Shown here in pieces: positions 1 through 12,223 of a stretch of 64,000 nt of DNA. The stretch's first letter is position 1. Every line of letters begins with the position of its first letter. The notes below the pieces were generated by a model, which worked only from the letters and a program-made list of their open reading frames with translations, had not been told where the DNA came from and searched no databases. The translations under genes were made by a program, and so were the position numbers. This DNA is from Dryas octopetala (Eukaryota > Streptophyta > Magnoliopsida > Rosales > Rosaceae), in assembly GCA_963921425.1 (NCBI GenBank), contig OY992839.1, positions 5,024,501 to 5,088,500 on the forward strand. The letters run 5' to 3'.

Positions 1-418
1 GAAGCACATACTCTTCACCCAGATCAGAAACCCAAAACTTGGATAAATCTAATACCTTTGGAAAAGCTTCGGGCAGAGGCTTTAGTAGAAACCGCGAGAG
101 TGGGTTCAGCAAATGCATTCGACCAGGCACGTCCTCTTCGATCTTGACCAGCCAGCGATCTGGGTTTTTCTGGGAGCATGAACTGGGAAACCCCATGAGG
201 AAAACGGTGCGTTGCGAGAGGTGGAAGCCCAAGGTGGCGTCGGAGATGCCGAGGTTTGTGAGGAAGGGGAATCGGCCCGGTAAGCGGCGAGGTTTAGAAG
301 GGACTGCGGATCGCCATGAGGAGCAAACCGATCGGAAACGGAGCAGATAGAAAGAGCTCTCGAGGCGTTTCGCGATTTCTTCGAGGAGTTCTTTCGGGAG
401 TAGAGACCAGTCCGCCAT
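1..418 (-). CDS. SKIP23-like F-box protein, 5' part only (cut by window edge)
   Basis: The reading frame opens at an ATG on the minus strand (base 418) and stays open for 139 codons to the window edge, so the 3' part is missing. The N-terminus reads MADWSLLPKELLEEIAKRLE, a typical plant F-box start, followed by the expected FRSVCSSWRSAV segment (about residues 34-45) and then the beginning of a DUF295-like C-terminal region (VGFP/LNPLSR-type motifs around residues 85-115). Proteins of this kind are substrate receptors that bind SKP1 in SCF ubiquitin ligases; the substrates of most are unknown. SKIP23 and its many plant paralogues share this architecture, and the family expands quickly, so I assign no specific orthologue. 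No frameshift or stop is visible in the part seen. Confidence 0.8.
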   Translation of the reverse strand, partial: MADWSLLPKELLEEIAKRLESSFYLLRFRSVCSSWRSAVPSKPRRLPGRFPFLTNLGISDATLGFHLSQRTVFLMGFPSSCSQKNPDRWLVKIEEDVPGRMHLLNPLSRFLLKPLPEAFPKVLDLSKFWVSDLGEEYVL

Positions 419-655
419 GGATTTCGCTTCAGTTTCCCGGGAAAGTTTGGCGAGAAAAATGAGAGAAGTAGCTACGGGGAATGCAAAAGCGGTGACCACA
501 TTGTTGGAACTTGGAAGGTAGGTAAAATCTCGTGTCAATCTCTTGACCCGTCTGGATTGCCTATTTGACGGTCCAATAAATTAGTTTGATAAGCAAAAAT
601 TAACCCAAAACGTTACCAAAAAAAAAAGAAAAAAAGTCTTTGCCCATAATCGTAG

Positions 656-858
656 AAAAATTATAGGGTATAACCGATATACCGTCATGTGGTATAACCG
701 ATATACCGTCATGTGGTATAACCAATCCAATGTATAAGAGTATTACAAGACGATGTGTTTATATTAGTAGGGTATAATATTAATAACATTCACTCATATT
801 ATAACAAATGAACTGGTTATACCATATGTCAATATAGCGGTTATACATAATAATTTGT
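656..858 (+). mobile_element. Short terminal-inverted-repeat element (MITE), copy 1
   Basis: The ends are mutually inverted: ATAACCGATATACCGT near the left and ATATAGCGGTTAT near the right, inside AAAAATTAT / ATAATTT margins. The whole block aligns in opposite orientation with 50457-50642, including the central GACGAT..TTTATATT..GTATAATATTAATAA segment. It is therefore a family member and not random AT-rich DNA. No coding capacity. Confidence 0.65.
671..718. repeat. 24-bp tandem repeat, two exact copies
   Basis: Two identical 24-base units (671-694 and 695-718), each beginning TAACCGATATACCG, with the start of a third unit. They lie in the left inverted repeat of the MITE, so this is a local expansion of the element's end. 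The related copy at 50457-50642 has a single unit. Confidence 0.85.
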
Positions 859-859
859 C

Positions 860-906
860 GTCATCGTGCTTATTTTTTTTTTCTTTTGGCCAAGGTCATC
901 GTGCTT
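860..906 (-). mobile_element. Micro-retroinsertion: poly(A)-tailed fragment with 12-bp target duplication
   Basis: The 12-base sequence GTCATCGTGCTT occurs at 860-871 and again at 895-906. Between them is a 23-base insert that reads, on the minus strand, CTTGGCCAAAAG followed by a run of A. A target duplication plus an A-tail is the signature of target-primed reverse transcription. Only about seven non-A bases were copied. Confidence 0.7.
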
Positions 907-970
907 GTTAATTTAATGGAAAATCATCAATTTCATGTTTTTCCACTTACATCCTTATAATTTTAATTTT

Positions 971-1442
971 TAAAAAACTTATTCGCACCAATGCCACATC
1001 AATTTGTTCACTTTATCACCTAAAACTTAAATTATCACTTTTTCATCCGAATTTCATAATATATTGCAAAAACCCCTATTTCGTTAACTCTGTCTAATAA
1101 TTCATTAAAAGAATTGACGTGACACTTACATGGAGGAGTATTATAGTCTTTTCTTTGTTTTTGGGCATGACTTGGACTGACACTCGTCCAATTGGCTTCC
1201 ACTTGTTTTTTACAAAAAAGTTAACGTGACAGCCAATTGGACAAGTGTCAGTATGAGTCATGCCCAAAGACCAGGAAATACTAAAATACCCTTCTACGTA
1301 GGCGCTATGTCAACTCTTTTAACGAATTACTGGATGAGTTGACAGAATAAAGATTTTTGCAATAACGTTGTAAAGTTTGAGTAACAAAGTGAGAAAAAAA
1401 TTTATCTTCAAAGGGGTATTGATGCGAATAAACTTTTTTTTA
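971..1442. mobile_element. Foldback (long inverted repeat) element
   Basis: The two halves are inverted copies. The left end AAAAAACTTATTCGCACCAA pairs with the right end GATGCGAATAAACTTTTTT. Internally TTGGGCATGACTTGG (about 1161) pairs with GTCATGCCCAA (about 1257), and CCAATTGG motifs flank the centre. It is about 470 bp with no coding frame. Flanking A/T runs make the target duplication unreadable. Confidence 0.75.
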
Positions 1443-2110
1443 ATTAGATATTTGTAGTTGTGTAAATGATCAATTATATTTTTTAGTTTGATTTTTATTT
1501 CATTTGAATTTTCGTAATTTTGATTGTTTCAATCAAGTTTTTGTAATTTTTATATTTTATTACAGTTAATTCTAAAATTTAAATTCCACACAAATTTTAG
1601 CTGAAATTTCTTTGTGAAAATCACATGCAATGTTAGCTTTTATAAGCTTAGGGGCTAAATGATTATAAAATTCGAAATAAATTTTAAATTTTGACATTTG
1701 ATTATAATAAAATATAAAACTACATAAACTTAATTGAAAGTACAAATACTAAATGAAACAAGAACCACATTGATTATTTGCCGTTCGTAGTTTAATTCGG
1801 ATTACCAACAATTATAATTAAAAAATTTATCAATTTGCAAATAAAAATGTCAAGTTTTTTATGCCAATTCTATTGATGAACACAAATAGATTTAAACCAT
1901 AGATAATCGATACTTTCATTTAACAAATTAAGGAATTTTCAATTTATTTTTAATTGTAAAATAATTAAACTAGAATTACATGAAAAAATTGAAACTACCG
2001 ACACCTAATTGGGAAAACACTCAACTACATGAAAGAATTGGTCATTTTCCCCAATTTAAAAAGAAGCATACGGCACCGTTTTGAGTCATTCTTGGTTAGT
2101 CTGGACTCCG

Positions 2111-2118
2111 GTATATAA
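2111..2118 (+). promoter_or_regulatory. Candidate TATA box of the MINIYO gene
   Basis: GTATATAAAC lies about 55 bp upstream of the first ATG (2172). An AAGCCCTA telo-box-like motif follows at about 2139. The transcription start is not established. Confidence 0.45.
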
Positions 2119-2171
2119 ACTAGCCCGCCCAAATTCTAAGCCCTACTTTTAGAGTCCAGAGTGAAGCTTTC

Positions 2172-5100
2172 ATGGTCATGGAGAAGAAGCAAAGCACCGA
2201 AGCAAGCACTACAGGCCCGGAGAAGAAGAAGAAGTTGAAGACGATATTTGGGACCAACGCGCTTCCAGTAAGCGATGGCGGTGGCAGTGATGCTTCGTTC
2301 TTAATTGGTGGTATAGTCGAGAAAGGTATTTCTGATGGGCCACTCTTGGGCCCAACTCCACCGCCTCGGCCCACTATTCTTCCTTTCCCCGTTGCTCGCC
2401 ACCGCTCCTCCGGCCCGGTAAGCCCTAATGAGTAGATAATTTCATGTATATGATGTTATGCAATATGCTCTGGAAAATAGTGACTGGTTTTGTTTGGATT
2501 TTGATGTTACAGCATTGGGGTCCGGTAAATAGTAAAATGGGTGGTGTTGAGGAGGTTGATGATGATGAAGATGTAATGGACTTTGAACCCATCAAGTCTT
2601 ATGCCAACCCAGTAGAGAGGAAGAAGAAAAAAGACATGGACTTTAGCAAGTGGGCAGAGAAGGAGCTTGATGTGAATAGGACAAGTATGGTTAGGGAGAC
2701 AATGGAAACTAGTAGTATTAGGAAGAATGACTCAAATCAAATGCATCCCAAGCTGAAGTCCGTGGTGGGTAACTTGAAGACTGAACAAGAATCCGTGTTG
2801 GGTAACTTGCAGACTGAACAAGAATCTGTATTGGGTAACAATGACATGCAAATTCGAGTGGACCCCAAGTCCCCTCATGATGATATTCGAAATGAAGGAG
2901 GGCCCGTGTCGCTTGAGACTGAGATTGATGCTGAGAACCGTGCACAATTGCAAGGAATGTCAGCGGATGAGATTGCAGAAGCACAGGCTGAGATAATGGG
3001 CAGAATGGATCCTGCATTACTGGAAGTACTCAAAAGGAGGGGTGAAGAGAAATTGAGGAAGCAAAGAACCCCCAGCTCTGATAACAATGGCCCAAAAGTT
3101 TCCCCTAGCTCTCACAGTGGTATTTCTCATATGGCCGCAGCAATGACCTTCAACCGTACACAGACTAAGCTAGAGCACGGGTTGGAGCAGAATTCAGGCC
3201 AAGCCAGTGGCAATTTGTGGAATGCTTGGAGTGAGAGAGTCCAGGCTGTTAGGGAATTAAGATTTTCCTTTGATGGGACTGTTATTCAAAATAGTTTTCT
3301 CCAGATACCTCAGAGTAGTAAGCTATATTACTTGTCCTTGTTATTTGGCGGTTTATTTCACAAAATGTTTCTTGTTTATCTGGCAATGCATTTTATCTTC
3401 TGACCGTGTGCACTATCAGATATGCTAGAAATAGTCATTTATCTTCTAATTTTGCTTATTGTGTCGATTATAATTAAGTATTTACGGACTCAAATGTGCT
3501 TCTTCTGATGCTTGCTTACCACTTTTGAGTCCTATCAACTTAATCTGGTAATGATTCCTTGTAGTGTCCCGACGCCGAAGGATTTTACTTTTATTATCAT
3601 ACTATCATAGGCCACTTGAATAAGCAATTTTTTTTAATATTATATTAAAAGCCTCGTGGGGGATTTGCAAGATCATGTTGGCAAGAGGACTAGGGGTGAC
3701 ACGCAGTTGCATCTTGATTTTGACACTAGAACCCTGCACTGAGTGAGAATTTCTCAGTAAAAAGTTTTAGCTTTAAGGTTTTCTATTTTATATGATTTTT
3801 GGGCATAAGCCAATATTTTTCATTCTATTTTAGCAGAGATTATGTATCCCTCAGTCCCTCTTGTTTTCTTTTCTGTCCTCCTACTGGTTTACGTTCTTTA
3901 AAGTTATTTTGCGGGACTTAATTTGTAGTTAAGATGTTCTCTTACTATGATTTATCAGTATTTTTTGCTGTCTGGACAGTGAAACTGCACTAAATGATAT
4001 TACTTTTTTAAAAGATAACATATGCCTCAATATGGTATCAATGAATTCTTTCCCCCATGTTTCAGGTAATGTTACTGACCGTGACTTCCTGCGTACTGAG
4101 GGGGATCCTGGTGCTGCTGGTTATACAATCAAAGAAGCAGTGGCACTCACTAGGAGTGTGGTAAGTTTATATCATATTTTAGTGTAATTGTACAATAACC
4201 GTTTGGATACTGTCTTTTTTGAATTTCTGTAGGTTGGATGATGCAGTATGCTCATGGATCTCTAGTGTATTACCTATGAAATCTTATAGCTCTTAATAAA
4301 TTTGCTTCCTGATCTCACTTATCTTGTTTTACCATCTGCTTTTTGGTGGTTCCAGATTCCAGGACAACGGGCCCTGGCATTCCATCTTCTTTCAACTGTG
4401 CTTGATAAGGCATTACAAAATATTCATCAAATTCAAGTGCAGTTTACCAGAAGAGATGCTAATAAAGTTGACAGATCTATTGACTGGGAGGCTGTTTGGG
4501 CTTATGCACTTGGCCCAGAACCTGAGCTTGTTTTGTCCCTCAGGTGAATTACATCTGAATGCTTCTATTCCAAATTTTAGTTAAAACTGGCCATGCCTGA
4601 ATTATCTGCCTTGTATTTGTAAATTTACCATTCCGTTGGTGAGTTTGTTTTGCATTGTTATTGCATATTAATTGATGGTTTCAAACATGAGTTAAGCATC
4701 TTTGTTTCACTCACCAGTTGTAATACTGAGTTATGATGTTTCTTAAACAATGTACATCAGTATCATATCTAATGAGTAGATTCAGGTATCACAGTCTACT
4801 GTTTATATTTTAATGTCCTAGGCATATTTGCCATGTATAAAGCACTCAGTGTACCTAGATAAGGTGCAGAAAACATTGATAAAAAAAAAAAAAAAAATTT
4901 ACGATTATAATATAGACTGGCAAGTTTTAGTTTTAATACTTCATAGATCCGTAGGAATCAGTTCTAGTTTGATATATGCACACACGTACACTTGTACTGT
5001 TAGAATAATGCATGATTATTTATAGTATGTATCATTTTTTTCTCATGACCTAGATATTCCCCAGATTAAGGCTTTCATAAAATTCATTACATGCATTCAA

Positions 5101-8100
5101 TTCACCCTGAATTGCCTTCAATTTTCTGTTCACCTATTGGATCATGAAAGGCAAGTAAGTCTAGTTATTTCGTCCTTACATGTTATAGTTAAATCTTCAT
5201 ATTCCCAAAGAAATATAACTGTGTTCTCTCTGTTTGCTGCTTATATATCCAAGCTAGAGCTATATGCCACAATTTGATGGCTGTGATTTATTTGCAACCG
5301 GTGATAGTATTTGATAGAATGTAACAGTTAACCTGAGTAGAAAGATTATTTACTTGAAAAAGTGTTCTTCCAAATTTTAGTGCCATAAAAATTTCTTCAC
5401 CATCTTTTAGAGTCTTTGATATTTTAATGAATTTGCAATTTAACCTATGATTTATTGAATTGTAGGATGTGTCTTGATGATAACCATAATTCTGTAGTTC
5501 TGGCTTCTGCCAAAGTTGTTCATGGCATATTGAGCTGTGATCTGAATGAGAACTTCTTTGATATCTCGGAGGTAGAGTTGGAGTGTTTTTTTTTCCTTTT
5601 CTTCCCACTATTTTAGTTATGTATTTCTTTGTTGTTGTTTAATTTATCGATATTTGATTACTTCATCCTTATATATTCTGCTTCCAGAAATCAGCAATTC
5701 TGTATAAGGATACATATACTGCCCCTGTATTTCGAAGCAAACCAGAGATTGATGTTGGTTTCCTTCGTGGTGGATTCTGGAAGTACAATGCTAAGCCTTC
5801 TAATATTCTTGCTCTTGATGAGGATATCATTGATGATGAGACTGAAGGGAAACGTACAATTCAGGATGATATTGTGGTTGCTGGACAAGATTTTGCTGCA
5901 GGTTTGGTGCGGATGGGAATTCTTCCAAGGCTTCGGTATCTTTTGGAGGTTAGTCCTTTATTTTCTTTATATTCAGGAGGCTATAAGAACTATGTAGGGA
6001 GTTAATAAGTACTCAAGTTTCCTGAGATTTATAGAAGAACCAAGCACTAGTCTAAAATTCAGATGTGAATGTGGGGTTATGTTTCTATGTCAAAACCCAG
6101 AATCACCAATTAATAGTGTTATAGATAAACCAAGATCCTGCTAGAAAGTTTTAGATTGAAGGACTTTTTAAAAGCTCAAGGAAATATGGTCTGTAGTTTC
6201 CTGAAGTGTATTGTTTTGCGTTGTTTCAGTCTGACCCTACAGCTCCTTTGGAAGAATACATAATTTCTATACTTATTTCCATGGCAAGGCATTCCCCAAA
6301 ATGTGCAGATGCAATAATGAAATGCCAAAGACTTCTCCAAACAGTTGTCAGCAGATTTATTGCAAAAGACAGTACAGAAATCCAGCCGTCTAAGATAAAG
6401 TCTGTTAGACTTCTAAAAGTAAGCAGTTTCTGTACAGTTTTTATGTTCAGTTGTTTTATATGTTTTGTTCCCACTAAACTATTAGATGGGAACCATACCT
6501 GCTTTTAATTCCAGATAAAACTAATACTATAATCATTCATTTTGAATATATAAAAGGTGTTGGCTCAATCTGATCGGAAGAATTGCCTTGATTTCATAAA
6601 GAATGGGAGTTTCCAAACTATGACATGGCATTTGTATCAATCTACTTCCTTCCTTGACAACTGGGTAAACTCTGGAGGAGAAAACTGTAAACTTTCCTCA
6701 GCCTTGATGGTTGAACAACTGCGTTTTTGGAAGGTTTGCATTCAGTATGGGTATTGTGTATCATACTTCTCAGATGTTTTCCCTAACTTGTGCATGTGGC
6801 TAAACCCACCTACATTTGACAAACTTATAGAGAGCAATGTTCTTAGTGAGTTTGCTTCCATCTCTAAGGAGGCCTACCTTGTTTTGGAGGCTTTGGCTAG
6901 AAGACTTCCGAGTTTGTTCTCCCAGAAGCATCTGAAAAATCAAACCTTGGAGCATTCTGGTGATGACACTGAGTTTTGGTCTTGGAGCCATGTTGGTCCA
7001 ATGGTTGATATAGCTGTGAAGTGGATAGTGTTGAAGACTGATCCTAGCTTATGTAATTTATTTGAGAGGGACAAAGGAATTGGTGGTGATCTTGTTTCCC
7101 AAGATTCATCAGTGACTTCCTTGTTGTGGATGTATTCATCTGTCATGCGCATGCTCTCCAGAGTGCTTGAAAGAGTGATCCCAGATGATACTGTCCACTT
7201 GCATGAAAGTGGTAGTGTTGTGCCATGGCTTCCAGAGTTTGTTCCAAAAGTTGGACTTGAAATTCTTAAAAATGGGTTTTTGGGCAGTTTGGATACTAAT
7301 GATGCAAAATATGGAAAAGATCCTATTGGAGGTAGCTCTTTCATTGAGAAGCTGTGTCATTTGAGACAGCAAGGTGAATGTGAAACATCGTTAGCTTCTG
7401 TATGTTGCTTACAAGGGTTAGTGGGGATCATCGTTAGCAGTGATAAGTTGATAAGGTTAGCCAGGACAGGCGTCCAAACTCCTTCCCAAAATTACACTTA
7501 TTCAAGAGAAGAGAAAATACTTAAGGATGGTATACTTAAGGGGTCTTTGGTTGAATTGAGAAGTGTGCAAAAATTTTTTATGAAGTTAGTTGCTTCAGAG
7601 TGGAGCCTTGTGCAGTCCATTGAGACGTTTGGCCGGGGAGGCCCTGCTCCTGGGGTGGGAGTCGGCTGGGGTGCCTCTGGCAGAGGATATTGGTCTGCTA
7701 CTGTTTTGCTGGCACAAGCAGATGCAAGATTTTTCATTGACCTGCTTGGAACTTGGCAGATTGTGTCCAATTTTGATATACTCACAGAAGAAGAAATGAT
7801 GTTTACTATGCTGACAATCAATTCATCTCTAGGAGTATGTGTAACTGCTGGGCCAACAGATGAGACTTATGTGAAAAAGGCAATAGATATTTTGCTTGAT
7901 ATCTCAGTGTTGAAGTATCTTGATTTCTGTATTCGGCGTTTTCTTTGCTGTAATAGGGGAATTAGGCTGTTTGATTGGGAATTTAAAGAAGAGGATTACC
8001 TGCTCTTCAGTAAGATATTAACTTCTCATTTCAGTAACAGATGGTTATCTGTAAAGGAAAAGCTCAAAGATAGTGAGGGCATGAATTTCTCCGACAGTAG

Positions 8101-9969
8101 ATCACTTAAGAAGGGTAAAGGTTCCCTCGACACCATATATGAGGACGTGGACCCATCACATGTGAACACTCAACATTGCACTTCCTTGGTAGTAGAGTGG
8201 GCTCACCAGAGACTGCCACTACCCATTTCCTGGTTTCTGAGTCCAATGTCAACCCTTTGTGATAGCAAATATGCTGGTCTTAAAAAGTCTTCCAATTTAC
8301 AAGATCTCATGCAGGACACTGGTGATTTTCTTTTAGTTGCCAAAGCTGGACTTTTCTTCCTTTTGGGTATTGAAGCACTGTCCAGTTTCCTACCTGCTGA
8401 CATCCCCTCCCCAGTTAAGAGTGTATCGTTAGTTTGGAAATTGCATTCTCTATCTGTGATCTTACTTGTTGGAATGGGCATGATGGAGGAGGAGAAAAGT
8501 AGGGCTATTTATGAAGCTTTGCAAGATCTCTATGGGAATCTTCTTTATCAGGCAAGGCCATGTAACTTATTGTCAGAATGTAGAAATGAAAACAATCTGG
8601 AAGTTCTGGCATTTCAATCAGATATTCATGAGAGTTACTCAACATTTATTGAAACTCTTGTGGAGCAATTTTCTGCTGTATCTTATGGTGATTTGATTTA
8701 TGGCCGCCAAGTTGCAGTTTATCTTCACCGTTGTGTTGAAGCTCCTGTGCGACTTGCTGCCTGGAATACACTAACTAATTTTCGTGTTCTTGAACTCCTG
8801 CCACCTTTAGAGAATTGCTTTACTGATGCAGAGGGGTACCTTGAACCTGTTGAGGTACTGCTGACTAGTCATTGACTTGCTTGTGCTGTTTAATATAAAT
8901 GGTCTTTTTACTGCAAAGGTTATAAAAATACATCAAATATGGTGTCTGTGCAGGATAATTCTGGTATTTTGGAGGCTTACGTGAAATCGTGGACTTCTGG
9001 TGCCCTTGATAAGGCTGCAACTCGAGGATCACTTGCATATACAATGGCTCTTCATCACCTTTCAGCTTTCATTTTTAATTCGTACACTGGTGATAAGCTA
9101 TCGCTCCGGAATAAGCTTTCTAGGTCTCTTTTGCGAGACTTCTCCCTGAAGCAACAGCATGAGGTATGTAAAAAATTTTAAGGTTGTTAAATTCTTCATG
9201 TATATCATATCTAGTGAGTGGGTGAAACGATAAATGTATTTCATACGAGATATGCCTCCTAATGACGTCATTGTATTGCTTGGATTTCTGCAAACTGAAG
9301 CACCTGTACATGTAGACAACTCCTATGTTGAAATTGTAGAAGTTAGGAACCGTAATATACAATGAATACAGTCATAGAGAAAGGGAAAATACAGTATATT
9401 GCTGATCAAGTACTATGATCAATTTGTTTGTTGAAGTTAGATTTGTTCATACTGTGGAAATACTCATTTACCTTACAACTATTAATATCACAACTGCCTT
9501 TTCTTACATTTTCCTCTTATATCCATATCAATAATGCTAGTTGTCCCACATTTTTTTTCTCACATTTGTATCCCACCTGATGTGTCATTACTTTATTGGA
9601 AGGGTATTTTCTTTTTCTTTTTTAGGTTTTATTTTTTAATTTGTAGTGTCCAATGTATGAATGCCATGTAAGATAGTATGAAATTGTGGTATAAAAATGT
9701 GGTAAGTGTAGCATTACTGATATCCATATAGCAACATTTGAGAGAGAATCTAATGCAAATGTGGTATGTAATTGCAGGCAATGATGTTGAATCTTATTCA
9801 GTACAACAAGCCATCTACATCACAAATAACCAAGCAAAAGGATGGAGCTCCAATGGGAAATGCCATTGAGAAGAGGCTTGAGTTACTAACTGAAGCTTGT
9901 GAAAGAAATTCTTCACTGTTAGCTGCTGTGGAGAAGCTAAAGTCGTCCTTTAAGAACAATCTGTTGTGA
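2172..9969 (+). CDS. IYO: MINIYO / RPAP1-like RNA polymerase II-associated protein
   Basis: Predicted exons: 2172-2417, 2513-3317, 4066-4160, 4356-4543, 5466-5571, 5688-5948, 6230-6418, 6557-8854, 8954-9163 and 9778-9969. They join in frame to about 1,529 residues, close to Arabidopsis MINIYO (roughly 1,465). Near residues 230-270 is the RPAP1 N-terminal motif (GMSADEIAEAQAEIMGRMDP...), and from about 333 the RPAP1 C-terminal region begins (RFSFDGTVIQN, then GDPGAAGYTIKEAVALTRSV). The rest is mainly helical. RPAP1/MINIYO binds Pol II and promotes elongation. In plants it moves to the nucleus to switch cells to differentiation. A short internal repeat (EQESVLGNL) lies near residues 170-190. 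Exon 8 is very large (2.3 kb). A MITE sits in the last intron. A second ATG lies two codons downstream of the chosen one. Confidence 0.9.
9529..9719. mobile_element. 191-bp MITE with 10-bp target duplication, in the last MINIYO intron
   Basis: ATATCCATAT flanks both sides exactly (9519-9528 and 9720-9729). The ends are inverted: CAATAATGCTA on the left and TAGCATTACTG on the right, with further pairing of CCCACATTTTT and AAAATGTGG. A 9-11 bp target duplication is typical of Mutator-like elements. The insert is non-coding and removed by splicing. Confidence 0.8.
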
Positions 9970-9997
9970 GCATGTGTGTGCATGCATACACGTGTGA

Positions 9998-10035
<38 letters not shown>

Positions 10036-10996
10036 ATAGCTGAACAATTTTCGTAACATGTGAACGACTGATCTAACTTTTGTAACTTGTGTACATAATA
10101 AAAATTCAACAGAATTACTTTTTTACATTAAATTGAGACTGCACACCAATTGAAGTTGATTGCAGAGGAGTTGAACGCTCCTTGTAGTTTGATTCAATTT
10201 AAACCCAACAAAGTCCCATGTCGAGAGATGGTGATTTGATTTCTCTTTGCCCACTCTCTAGTGAGTTGTGAGTAATTAAAGCAATCAGAAGATCGAAGCC
10301 CAATCAGAACACTAGTAGCTCGATCTTTTAATAACTATCACTGGAGTTTTAAAAGGTAAAAACTTTTATGGGATGATTTTATATAGTTTTTGTGTCTATT
10401 TCTCTCATATTGAACATATAGTACCATCCCATGAAAGTTTTTCTTGTTACAAAAGAGGCCAATGAAAGTTAATGCTCACTGTCATTGGAGTTACAAGCTC
10501 TCCACCAAAGCCTTCTATTTTTTTTTTTTTTTTTTATGTTTGTTTGACAAGATTCATGTTGAATATTACAGTACTCGTAAAGACAAATATTAGATTGTGT
10601 GGTGATATTTCTATTCCTCCTTTCCATTTTGTTAAAGAATGGCGTTTGACATCATTACCAATATCTTCAATAGCAAAATAATTACTTCAACATTGTAATT
10701 ACTTCAATCTATTATAAGAATTCAACTCTCATTCTTCTTCTCAATAAATTTTAAGTCTCTTTTGAACTAAAGGATAGTGTTTTCCTTTCAAAATGACATA
10801 TGCTAATTCTTTGGAGAGGTTATGATTCTATTTGATTTGCTTCATGTTTTGAAAATTGCTGCCTGTTTTAGCTATAGTTATATCACTGAATAAACTAAAA
10901 AGATAAGGAAATCAAAGAGTATGAGTTTTGACTTTTGATGGAATAGATTGCAATATCCTTGTTTTTCCTCTATGAGAGAAAGAAAGTGTAGGAGTA
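9970..10996. other. MINIYO 3' flank and spacer before the U4 cluster
   Basis: Holds a (GA)n microsatellite in the presumed 3' UTR (10002-10030), AATAAA-like signals near 10097, a short hairpin (10357-10442) and AT-rich sequence. No coding frame is supported. Confidence 0.6.
10357..10442. repeat. Hairpin-forming inverted repeat
   Basis: AAAAACTTTTATGGGATG on the left pairs with CATCCCATGAAAGTTTTT on the right, around a loop of about 30 bases. It may be the remnant of a small MITE. No flanking duplication is clear. Confidence 0.55.
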
Positions 10997-11046
10997 TCCC
11001 ACATCGGAAGAAAGACAAGACTAAGTTGTAGCAATTGACTATAAAA
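10997..11046 (+). promoter_or_regulatory. U4 snRNA promoter 1: USE plus TATA
   Basis: The plant snRNA upstream sequence element TCCCACATCG is exact at 10997-11006, and TATAAAAG begins at 11040. The gap of about 33 bp is the Pol II-type spacing (Pol III plant snRNA genes use about 10 bp less). The RNA start follows 32 bp after the TATA box. Confidence 0.88.
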
Positions 11047-11071
11047 GAAGAGCCGAAGAGGAATAGAAAGC

Positions 11072-11222
11072 ATCTTTGCGCTTGGGGCAATGACGCAGCT
11101 AATGAGGTTCTAACCGAGGCGCGTCTATTGCTGGTTGAAAACTATTTCCAAACCCCCTCCAAGGCCTGGGTTCAGCCTATGGCCTTCGAGAATTTCTGGA
11201 AGGGCTCCCTTTGGGGTTAAGC
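11072..11222 (+). ncRNA. U4: U4 spliceosomal snRNA, gene 1
   Basis: The 5' half, ATCTTTGCGCTTGGGGCAAT.. followed by AATGAGGTTCTAACCGAGG and CTATTGCTGGTTGAAAA, matches the U4 layout: U6-pairing stem II, stem I with AATGAGG, and the 5' stem-loop k-turn that binds SNU13. Further on come an Sm-like site AATTTCTGG (about 11191) and a 3' hairpin GGAAGGGCTCCCTTTGGGG. U4 pairs with U6 and keeps it inactive in the tri-snRNP until spliceosome activation. USE, TATA and 3' box are all intact, so the gene looks functional. The exact 3' end is estimated from the usual plant length of about 150 nt. Confidence 0.9.
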
Positions 11223-11226
11223 TCTA

Positions 11227-11241
11227 CAATTCCAAGTCCAA
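11227..11241 (+). terminator. snRNA 3' box of U4 gene 1
   Basis: CAATTCCAAGTCCAA fits the plant snRNA 3'-end consensus CA, 3-10 bases, AGTNNAA. The same pattern follows the other two U4 copies. Confidence 0.75.
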
Positions 11242-12223
11242 ATTTTAGAAACATGATGGCAATTTAATTATCACTAATCACTGTTTTTATCACTAATGAA
11301 AAGTTGTTCTTGATTCTCCTACATAGGCATAAAAATACTTGAATTTATAAGATTCGGGTTTTATCTTAAGCCTAAATCTAGCCTTTGATCTTTGAGAGAT
11401 TAATAGGGATGATCGTCTGAGACTTGGATTTTACCATTCGCACTTGAATTTTACAAGATTCAGATTTAAACTTGAACCTTTTATGTGGAGGGATGACCAT
11501 CCTTGATTCACCCTCATAGACCGTAGAAACACTCGAATTTACAAAACTTGAACCTTGTATATGGAGGAATGAAAGTGGGGTTTTCCTTGTTAATTACGCC
11601 AAAACTAAAAAACATAATGGTAATTTTCATCAGAGTTAAGGCATAGTTTGCATACGTATTGATTGTTTAAGGTAGGGTTGGAGAAGCCTAAATGGATATC
11701 TTTTACAGGCAATCATACACTCATAGGCAGAGTTAATGCATGGATGGAAGCTTTGACATCCATATCAGTTCAGGTTAACCTTGAACCCAAACCAAGCATA
11801 CATAACTTAATCCCTCATATACTCATATGAATCAAATAGCCGATTCTGCTTCCAACAATTAACATTGGAGTTATTTGTCTCTATATATGTAGATCTTGGA
11901 TGGACAATGAGCTCATATATGTGTAGTATTATTGTTCTTGTAATTTCTATGCACATCTTGGTTGCAAGTGTAGTGTTATTGTAGTATTTTCTTTGTATTA
12001 TTGTTGCCAGCATTACATGTGCACCATAGCAGTCCTTGTATATATATGGTTGTATAATAGAGCTACTGATAAGTAACAATATTAAAATATTGGATTGCTA
12101 GCAATGCCAAACATACATTAATGTTTCATAGCTGGTTGTTGTCGGTAAAAGCTATCCTCACAAGTCACAACAAATTTTTGTGAGATCTGAATTTGACCAA
12201 GATAGCAGAACAAGATTAATTAG
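11242..12223. other. Spacer between U4 genes 1 and 2
   Basis: Contains degenerate tandem sequence at about 11330-11570, where CACTTGAATTTA(T/C)AAGATTC-like units recur three times. The rest is AT-rich with no coding frame I trust. Confidence 0.5.

Larger units (their letters stand above)
419..2110. other. Intergenic region between F-box gene and MINIYO, rich in small repeats
   Basis: AT-rich DNA with no credible coding frame. It holds a MITE with a 24-bp tandem repeat (656-858), a poly(T)/GGCC micro-insertion (860-906) and a foldback element (971-1442), each listed separately. The rest (about 1443-2110) is low-complexity A/T sequence. The two flanking genes diverge, so both promoters lie here. 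Confidence 0.7.
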
